From the NCBI GenBank assembly GCA_032358255.1, contig JAULBX010029412.1, forward strand, positions 1 to 22,051: DNA of 22,051 nt, in the 5' to 3' direction. The notes beneath the pieces are model-generated. The model was not told where the DNA came from. It saw nothing but the letters and a program-made list of their open reading frames with translations, and did no database searches. This DNA comes from Heterotrichella gracilis (lineage: Eukaryota > Sar > Xanthophyceae > Tribonematales > Xanthonemataceae). Made by a program: the position numbers and the translations under genes. Below are positions 1-8,600 of the stretch, piece after piece (within the stretch, counting starts at the first letter, position 1; each line of letters starts with the position of its first letter).

Positions 1-51
1 ACTCCTCCCTGTCCCTGGCCTGCCGCTCTCCACAGCGCGCAACCAGCAGAG

Positions 52-567
52 CTACAGCCCCGGCGTGGCGGGTGCCAGGCCTGGCGATGCCATGACCACC
101 ACCGGCGCAGGCGCGGGGCCCCGCCCGCTCTTCCTGGCGCTGAGCTGGCCTGCCAGGTTGTTGCTGCTGCCATGGCTGTTGAGCTTGTTGAGCGGCAGGC
201 GGGGCAGCTTGTTGAGCGGCAGGCGCGGCACCACGGTGCTGCCCGGCACAACCAGCTGCGCGCGGGGCGTGACGTTGCCCGACAGGCTGTCGGCGGACCG
301 CTGGCGGGGCGTGACGGCGTCGGCGGAGCGCGGGCGGGGCGTCATGCCGCCATCGTAGACAGGGTGCGCTCCATTGCCACGAGGAGTCAGCAGGCGCGCT
401 GTGGATGCTGCTGCCACCACTGGATCCCGCACCCTGGGAGTGGAGGCGGCGCTGACCACTGCCTCTGTCCCGCGGGGCGACATGATGGCCTCCGAGCGGT
501 TGGCCACGATAGAGTTGAGCTGGCGGTACAGACCGGGCAGCTCGCCCAGCTTCTTGTCCACCATCTC
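52..567 (-). CDS. Terminal exon, Ser/Thr-Pro-Arg repeat tail
   Basis: The acceptor CGTCCCGCAG lies at 570-568, and the exon opens in phase 0 with EMVDKKLGELPGLYRQLNSI. The rest is a disordered, basic tail rich in S, P, R, A and G with at least six S/T-P-R motifs. These could be proline-directed kinase sites, which is an inference. The frame stays open for 171 codons to the TAG stop at 54-52. Confidence 0.6.
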   Translation of the reverse strand, partial: EMVDKKLGELPGLYRQLNSIVANRSEAIMSPRGTEAVVSAASTPRVRDPVVAAASTARLLTPRGNGAHPVYDGGMTPRPRSADAVTPRQRSADSLSGNVTPRAQLVVPGSTVVPRLPLNKLPRLPLNKLNSHGSSNNLAGQLSARKSGRGPAPAPVVVMASPGLAPATPGL

Positions 568-1754
568 CTGCGGGACGAGGGCATGATTCAGGACACTGGC
601 AACACCATGCAATGGGTACCATGGCACACCCGATGTAATTCAAAGTTCATCAAGGACAACCACTGTGCATTTTAGCTCTCAACACCAGGAAAACCCTTGG
701 CCTGCCAGTGCCCATCCATGAATAGGGGATCAAAAGGTCATGCCCTCCAAAAGGAGCGCTCCTGCCCCCCCACCCCCCCACGCACCTCCAGGAGGCGCTT
801 GTCCTCCTCCCGCAGCCCGTCCACAAACCACTCGTTCTCCCCCCGTGAGCGTGCGCATGGTGCCCTCGTACTCCTCACGTAGTAGAGGAAAAAACATCTA
901 CTTCTCTCGCAGGGTGTGCAGGCGGGCCTCGCCGAGGCTGCGCGCCGCAGCTGCGGCAGAGGCCTGATCCTCCTCCTCGCCCTGCGCAAGGGTATGGGCA
1001 AAGGGTAAGGCACAGGCAGATGATGCGGGGCGATTGCGCCAACACGCTCGGTGTTGAAGCAAGGAGTACGGACACGCTGTGACAATTGCAACCATGTCGA
1101 AGTGTAGCTGCATGAAGGGCCCATGCACAACGAAAACCACGGAAAAAATGGCGCAGATGGTTATGCTGGTGACTGTCAGATGTCTCTGTTTACTGCCAGG
1201 ACTTGCGGCAGGAGACCTGCTCAGAAAGGGTTTTAGTCAGAGACGGCGAGATTTTGGGAATGGCCTCTTGGTCTGGCTTCACTCGGGCAGAAATTGCAGT
1301 TGTACAGCTGTGCTCCTCAACCACTGGGGGTAAACCATAGCTTGATAGTCTTCCAGTTTATGGCAAACACAGTTCGTCCAGCTTTGCTACAGCGTTTATT
1401 TTATAGGTGTAGGCCTAGAGTCGGGCCGGTCGGACTCTTGACCTAATGGCCATTCCCAATGCCCGTCTCTGTCAACAATGCCACTCCCTGCTTGGTAACC
1501 CAAATAAGTAAAATTCTGCACAAAGAGGGACATACCTTGAGTCGCCGGCACTAGCAGCACATCTTGTGGCTGCACCATGGCCAGGACTAGTCCGTTGACG
1601 GTGCTGTGTGGGTTGGGCTGGCAGCGACGTTCTCAACGCGCACCACCAGCGCCACGGGGGGTGCGGCCTCGCCCTCTGCATCGCTTGCCCCATCGCGAAG
1701 CTCATCATGCTCGCGCTGAAGCTGCTCGAGGCGAGCCTGCATATCAGCTCGCTC
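52..1754 (-). CDS. Unrecognised coiled-coil protein with Ser/Pro/Arg-rich tail (3' exons)
   Basis: Three minus-strand exons can be chained: 1754-1644, 981-786 and 567-52. The first and third are clean: TTTTGCAG acceptor, GTGCGC donor, and 37 codons in phase 0 for the first. The middle exon (CTTGCGCAG acceptor, GTGCGT donor) is problematic because its frame breaks internally. The N-terminal part is charged and heptad-like (for example ADMQARLEQLQREHDELRDG), which predicts a coiled coil. The tail after about residue 125 is low complexity with repeated T/S-P-R motifs (LTPRG, MTPRPRSAD, VTPRQRSAD, VTPRAQ) and a duplicated LPLNKLPRLPLNKL. It ends at TAG, positions 54-52. The family is not recognised; a cytoskeletal or ciliary role would be a guess. 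No 5' exon or start was found in 1755-2379, so this is a partial gene, possibly sharing a transcript with the kinase-like gene upstream. Confidence 0.5.
786..981 (-). CDS. Internal coiled-coil exon with a broken frame
   Basis: The acceptor CTTGCGCAG ends at 982 and the donor GAG|GTGCGT follows 786. The 5' part reads GEEEDQASAAAAARSLGEAR and then LHTLREK, followed by an in-frame TAG. The 3' part ends ENEWFVDGLREEDKRLLE. The exon is 196 nt, one more than a multiple of three, so the two halves are in different frames. Either a 28-nt GT...AG intron (943-916 in plus coordinates, reading minus) or a one-base indel in the six-C run at 839-844 together with a nonsense change would explain it. Confidence 0.45.
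988..1640. other. Probable intron, no gene seen
   Basis: This stretch lies between two minus-strand coiled-coil exons. Short ORFs on both strands show neither recognisable motifs nor splice support. It contains an exact-looking CTACCTGCT-free, mid-GC sequence with no tandem array. Confidence 0.35.
1644..1754 (-). CDS. Internal coiled-coil exon
   Basis: Thirty-seven codons, phase 0 to phase 0, between acceptor TTTTGCAG and donor GTG|GTGCGC. The sequence is heptad-like, then acidic (DGASDAEGEA). Reading past the donor in the same frame soon meets a TAG, which supports the chosen boundary. Confidence 0.5.
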
Positions 1755-2379
1755 CTGCAAAAGCCGCAGTCACAGGATCACAAACCCCCTTCTATTTTCT
1801 GGGTGGTCACAGTACCACCTTTTCTTCCTATGCGGTCGCCAGGTTCTGCAAGGATATTGGCTGTGAATTTCAATTCTACAAAATCCACCAACCATCTTTC
1901 TACCTGCTCTACCTGCTCTACCTGATAATGGTTGATCGCCATTTATATGCCCCGTTTTCACCCAACGGGCAGGTACATACTAAATCCATTAAAAAAATTC
2001 GGTTTAAACGCTTATACTATTACTCCCCTGAATATTGAGGCCCAAGTGCCCAACAATCCTGAAGCACAAAGTAGAGGAAGTTGGTCCAAGAGAGTAGGGT
2101 AAAGTATACAGGAATGATACAAGCAATGCCACGACAGGGCTGGGTGGCGCAAGCTGGTACAGGGCTAATTGCTAATCTAATTCCTTTCCTGGAATGAAAG
2201 TAATTAAAAGCAATGTTTTCATACAAAGATCTCCCCTGCAGCCGCCCTTGTAACTGCATGACCTTGGGGTATACCACCATAATTGCACGCCTCTCACTAG
2301 GTGTAGCAGCCAGTTAGGATACAAGGTGTCAAAAGTAATTTCACAGCAGTAAGATCCCTGCTGCCTCACCTGTTAGATC
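1755..2379. other. Spacer between two minus-strand genes
   Basis: There is no supported exon. A short CTACCTGCT-type triplication sits at about 1898-1924. The spacer is AT-richer around 1930-2040. No TGTAA polyadenylation signal was found on the minus strand in the 340 nt after the TGA at 2382-2380. A good donor (CAG|GTGAGG, exon side ending at 2370) lies ten bases after that stop, so the kinase-like transcript may carry a 3'UTR intron here. Confidence 0.35.
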
Positions 2380-2626
2380 TCAGCTAGACGTGACAGGCTC
2401 CCGTGCATCCCTGACCCAATTCTCATACGCCTTTGCCAGCTGATGCCTGTCATGCCATTGCTCTATGGGCTCGCCATCTGGCTTCTCCAAAGTCCACCCT
2501 GCCTTAGGGTTCATGAACTCTGGGTACAGAGCGTCCCCTGCACGGCCACCTGAAGCCATGTCAATCAGCAGCACCTCCGCAGCATCCGCAGCTGCACTCT
2601 CCGTGAATTTCGTGTCGCTAGGCCCC
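2380..2626 (-). CDS. Last exon of fusion gene: kinase DFG-equivalent and C-terminus
   Basis: The exon starts after acceptor GTTTTGCAG and opens in the phase left by the previous exon, giving ...LREW-GPSDTKFTES. It encodes EVLLIDMASGGRAGDALYPEF followed by MNPKAGW. This matches the place where Crinkler-type kinases carry LIDFDWAG...YP..LN. The metal-binding Asp is kept, but the following Phe-Asp-Trp is replaced by Met-Ala-Ser. The exon ends REPVTSS and TGA at 2382-2380. Confidence 0.75.
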
Positions 2627-5600
2627 CTGCAAAACGTGATCCCTCAAGGTCAGTGACACGACAATTTACAAACTGACCAGGATGCTGCAATATATATGCT
2701 GTACCTTACTGCTAGCCGATGCACGCTCAGTGGTACCGCAACAATGTCTATATAGCATGCAAGGACCATACACACGCTACACACGCAGGACGCTATACAC
2801 CACACATTCCATATGCAGCTCTGGCACAGATATACTCTATGCAAGGCTATGCAACCTGGATACCTTACAAGGAAGGTGCTCATATGTGCAATAGTTACGG
2901 TACAGGGTTTTAATTTTGACCCACCATTCGCGCAGCTGCTTCACGCGTTCACCCAATGACTCGCCATCCATCAGATCCACAACATCTTGGTCGCCCTGCC
3001 TGCAAACAACATGCCGGATATGTTGTTCACTATAAATGTTCAGGTCAGACTTGCAGCGCATGCATGTGGCAAACGGCACGTGGTAAAAGGCCTGGCAAAG
3101 AGGAAGTCACAATGGGTGAGAGCTCATTCCAACAAGGGTTCTGATAGTCACCCTGTGTTTGCCCCATCAACACTGTGCAAGTCACAATAACCAGCTTGCA
3201 GAGGTTTACCGCGCCCAGCCGAAGGATATACAAGAGTTCTCCTGGGGATGCAGGAGTGCAATTGCAATTGCAACCAGGTCACCGGCAATCATGCTGTAAT
3301 GAACCAGGTCACCGGCAATCACGCTGTAATGAACCATATCACGGGCAATCATGCTGCAATGAACCAGATCACCGGCAATCACGCTGCAATGAACCAGGTC
3401 ACGGGCAATCATGCTGCAATGAACCAGATCCAGGCAATCATGCTGTAATGAAGCAGATCAAAGGCAACCATGCTGCAATGAACCAGATCCAGGCAGTCAT
3501 GCTGCAATGAACCAGATCCAGGCAATCATGCTGCAATAAAACAAATCACGGGCAATCATGCTGCAATGAACCAGATCCAGGCAGTCATGCTGTCACTGCA
3601 ACCCTATCATGCTGATCACACTTGACCCTACTACACTTTTGACACTATTTACGCTCAAGCCAAAAGTTATCAAGTGACCCCATACCTGACCATGATGTTG
3701 GGCATCCGCACATCCCCATGGACGCCCTTACCACCCAAGCACGCTTGCAAGCTGCTCAGCAATCGCTTGCAGCCGTTAAACAGGGCAGCCTCGCTTCCGC
3801 AGTATTTATGCAGCGGCACCCAGCCATCAACCTCTGCCAGGTACTCCATCTGCACAGGTGAAGCTGAAAATCAACATTCCGTCAATGGGCAGATGGAATA
3901 TGCTAGTCACATTGATCAATTTGCTTGCTCTTCAACCACCAACATTCGTGCAATGGTGCAACAATATCCCACTGCCTGAGCAATGCAATGTGCCTCGTAC
4001 TGCGCAAGTTCACAGGACAACAACATGTATCACTGTCAACCTGTACTTCATAACCCCTTCCAAGGTTAGATTTCCCGAAAATTAAAAAAAATAAAACTTT
4101 TTGTAAAGCCTGTACCTACCTTATTGCATGGGGCTGGCACAAGGGCTGAGCGTCACATACCTTGGCTGTGCCGACCCTCATGCACATATGGTTCAAAACC
4201 TATTTAGGGTTTAATGTTGAAGATTTGTGTGATGGACATAAGGCATGCATGAACGGCTTACCTGCCTGTCAGATGGAGCAGCGTGCTGCAGCGAGGTAAC
4301 ACATGCATGAGCACTCACCCTCACAGGGCCACCATGATCACCATCTCCAAGTGCACAGCATCACCAAGTGCGACCACTGCAGCACAACCCCATGCCTTAC
4401 ACCTCACCTTCACCACCGTGACCTGGTGCTTGGACTCCACGCTGTAGAGCTCAGGGGCAGCCCCCAGATCCGCCAGCTGGTGATGGAGCTTCTCCGGGTA
4501 CGGGCCCAGCACCAACTTGCACACCTCCTGGCGAGGTTGACCTGTTGGTTGGGCTTCATCTGCAGGTGGTGTGCAGAGGTACACTTGGGAAAGGTCATGC
4601 CCCAGCGGCTCCACGCTCTCATATCTGCACCAGCAAAGTTTGTATACAGGCGCAAAAAACATACCCAAAACATGACTCTCTAGACAGTTCATTAAACCCA
4701 CCTAATGCCCAAACATTTTGCACCTTTAAACTTTGCTCCAAACAATCCTTTGCAACAAACCTGGCACTCAAGTGAGCAGCAGCGCCAAGGGAATGGGCAA
4801 TGTGCGGCCAGGATTGTCACTGTATAGCTGGAACTACACCTTAGCAGGGTTGCTGCCAACAGGCGCACCTGGGGTACTGCAGCTCATGCGGTATGCTGGA
4901 GGCAATGTGCGCATGCCGGCCTTCAGCATTGCGCGGCACACGCGGACTTTGCAGTCCTGCGCGAACCTTCAGTTCCTGGTGGTATTTCTGGATGTCACCG
5001 ATGAGCAAAGCTGCGCTTTTCAGGGCGCGTCCCAGGGTCCGCATGTACCCCACCTGCTCCCGGTGATCCCCGAGGTGCATCTTGGTTGTCAGCGGCTCAC
5101 AGCACACCTTGTTCAGGAAGTACAGGGCATGGAACCTGTTACCACAAGACCTTACGTTTTGATGATGGGAAAACAGTCATGCAAGGCAGCATGTGTTATA
5201 TCCATGATGCCAATGCAAAAGTCTGCCACCAATAGCATACAGCAGCATGTTTGGCTGAGGTTTACACAGCAAGCAATGGGCATGATTGGAAAGCTGCCTA
5301 CCTGATGGTGTTGTCCTCAATCTCAATGCCGAGCATGGGCAGGCATGTGTTGAAGTAAGCAGAACGCTTCAAACTGTCAGCCGATGCCCGGTAGCCCATC
5401 ACCAGCTGCGCATACATGGCCAGCAGCTGCATTTGTGCATTGGCGGTGGCGCCACCTTCCTTCACCTCCAAGATGGCCGCAAGCAGACCGGTGCTGTCCT
5501 TCAGGGAGCCACCCGATTCAGACTGCCTTGCCTGCATTGCATCAACATCCAAGTAGTCAAGCAGTAGACCCAATTAGTTGTATTATGGCAGCACTAATGC

Positions 5601-8600
5601 TTGCAATTAATCGGTGAGCACAATCCACAAAACATATTACATACAGGTACATTGACTGCACTGACTGGCTACTCATTCCTTCCGTTGACAATGGACCACA
5701 AGCTGAAGGGTGAAAGGATGAACAGCAATTAAACACAAGAAAATCAGTGGTAGCAAGGTCTGACAGACGGGCAACTGCAAGATCCACACACATAACATTG
5801 AAGCACAAACACATGCAGATGTATCCCAAGCCGCGTTCAATCTAGAAGTTTGCCTACTGTAACAACCAATAGTTCCCAACCGTGCCAGTCATGTACTGAA
5901 GTGACACATCATGGTCATGGTCATGTGTGGACAACAACTTTGCAGGCATGAATACAAGGTCACATGCACCAAAGCCCTGGCAAAGGCGTTACGAAGATAA
6001 TGCTCATGAGTTCCTTCCATCAGCGCATGCCTAGCCAATACAGCCCACCCTGCCCTTGCAATAAATACGTACGTTGCATATTGAACTTGGCTCCATTGTG
6101 CTGAAGATAGGTTTCACGTGCAGGTTGATATAGTGTAGGAGGATTCTTCGTGCCCGGGTTGCTCTCTCGGCCTCCAAACCTCGATTCACACCCTCATGGC
6201 CCTCTCCAAGCACCTTCCTGGTGGTCTCCAGCATGACTAGGCCATTGGTGTTCCTGTAGGAACGAGACATGTCCGCCACCAGCTTCATGACAGAGGCGCA
6301 CGTGTTATGGTCCAGCCTGACAGGGGTGTGCTGGGCGTTGTCCACAAACTTGGCAAAGGGCGGCCACGCCAGGCTCGCCCCGAGTGGCTGCGCAAACACA
6401 CATGCGTTACGCCCCCTCTTGCCCAAACATGTTGATGACCACATTTGTCATGAGATCAAACCTCTTTGAATTTGTGTAAAGGATTTCTTAAATGCATTTA
6501 CCGAATTTGTGTCGGACGACTAGTAGGCCTTACAACCACAGCACTAGAAGCGAGTACGAATAAAAGCGCACATCCATGCTCACCATTGCTTCGTTCGATG
6601 GCCGAAAGCACAGGTATACCACTCCAGTCGACCACATGACGGAAGCATCTTGCAAATCATACCAGGCGTCAGCAAACTTGTTCGGTGGGATTTGCTCCAT
6701 CTTCTGGAGCAGCTCCACATACGGTGTGCTAGGGGCTGCAACAAAGGAGGCGATTGTTAAAAACAAAACGCTACAACCACAGGTCACTACCCAAACCACT
6801 ACCATTTGCAGCAAAGTCAAGCAAGGCCTGAAGCAAGCAGGCAAGACTTGGTGGCATGTCATGTGAGGCAGCACTATGATCTTGTGCTGTTGCCACTTAT
6901 CCTGAGTGTTTATGGGTTTATGGTTAAGGGTTAAGGGTAACCCTAAACCCATAAACACTCTTCTGACTAGTAATATTAGGCAAAGCCACAAAACCAACAG
7001 TCAATAAGTGCGCTAGTACTGATGGTTCCCAGCCATACAGCATACCATAGTTGTAATGGGGGCATTTGTACTGGAGCAATCTGTTTGAACGGCTACACAA
7101 CTTCTCAGGAGAATCTACAGCAACCCCTCCAACCACATGCAAAGTTCACTACACCAGAGAATACCCCTACCTGGCTTGACCGCCAGCTCGTCAAGCTGTT
7201 TGTGCACATTCTGCAGCTCCTCCGCCAGCATGTCAGCCAAATCGTCGAACCTTGCAGCCTTCTTTTCATCGCCTTGACCTCTTGCTGCCTCCCACGTAGC
7301 AATGGCGTGCTCATATTTCTCCCGAAGGCTTTCAGCCTTAACCCTCAACCGCGCCACCTGCATGTCCCTTGACTCAGGCACAGCAGGTGACACCAGGTCC
7401 TGCAATGAATGCAGCAGCGCTTTGTGACACCAAGAAGAGTTTCACACCTTTTAGGAGTAAGGAATGTTTTCGGGTGTAGGGTATTGGGTCTAGGGTTCGC
7501 TACGACTGCAGCAGCAACGTGACGCCAAGGAGGACCTCAACCCCCTTCACCCTAAACCCAGGTTTACGCAGCTGTCGTAGTTGCAGAGAGGAAGGCGTCG
7601 ACGCGCCTGCACATGGCCCGCAACAGTAGCGTCATCCCAACGCCCACTGTTTTGAAGCAATCAATCCGGAGCCCACACCTGCGCTCCACGCCACTACATA
7701 CCCACCCCACCATCTATACATCATCCAAAACATCGTTTTGGCTTCATATTGGTGACAGGTTGCTGAAGCGGCTGGGCATGCGCCATAATACCCTACCCGT
7801 TACCCTCATGGGCAAGTCACCGCCAGTATATACAGGACAACCCGTAAACCTTAAACCCTAAACCCTATATACAGGACATCTGCGCGCACCTGTTGGGCGG
7901 GAACCACTGCCCCCTGATCCAGGAATTCAGCCTCCTCCTCTCTCTCCGGATCCGACCGAGATGCAGCGGTCAGCAGTGAGGGGACACGGCGGCGGCCCCA
8001 GGCTTTGCTACCCTGGCGGGGTGAGGCGCTCTGCAGTTGCGCGCCAGGGGGAGAAGTCTGCTGCGAACCAAAGGAAGGGGAGGCAGGTGAGGAAGGTGCA
8101 CCGCAAGTAGTGACAAGTGGATATTCTTTTCTTAAAGGGGGCCAAAGTTTGCTTGCTTAAATGAAAATGAAGCAAGGTGGGCTTTCATGTAGACGATTTT
8201 CACTTTGGGAAATGCATGCAGCGCATAAATTGCGTCTGTGCATCGCCTGCTCGTCCCACACCCTATATTGCGAGGGGGTGCGCGGTATCGTTTGGCATCC
8301 CTGTCTGTTAACCATCAGAACAGTAAGTTGCGTGCCTTGGCAGCAAATTTACCGGATTAAGCCAAGGATTAAGCCATAGTTAACCATCATTAAATTGATG
8401 TGAAAGTTGGCGGGATTTCAATTGCACATCGTTGCTGAGGTTTTGGTTTTGGTTTGCTTGTAGGGTTTCGCTTTGGGGTTTTACACTTCCCTGCCTCACC
8501 TGAACCAGCTGCACATCCGCTGCAAACTGCTCAGTGGCAATAGCCTCCTCCCCTGCTGTTTCCTCCCCTGCTGGGAAGGTTACAGCTATCGGCTCCCCTG

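Noticed and set aside
1..675. Plus-strand ORFs of 97 and 167 codons
   Set aside because: They are antisense to a minus-strand exon with clear splice edges and S/T-P-R repeats.
1504..1643. Extension of the 1644-1754 coiled-coil exon to a GTATGT donor at 1536
   Set aside because: It would include two in-frame TAGs; the GTGCGC donor at 1643 gives a clean phase-0 exon.
3175..3510. Plus-strand ORFs of 66-111 codons as genes
   Set aside because: They are created by the 30-bp repeat unit; there is no start context, splice site or family support.
3274..3599. CRISPR-like array
   Set aside because: Units are contiguous with no unique spacers, lie in a eukaryotic intron, and diverge gradually as a minisatellite does.
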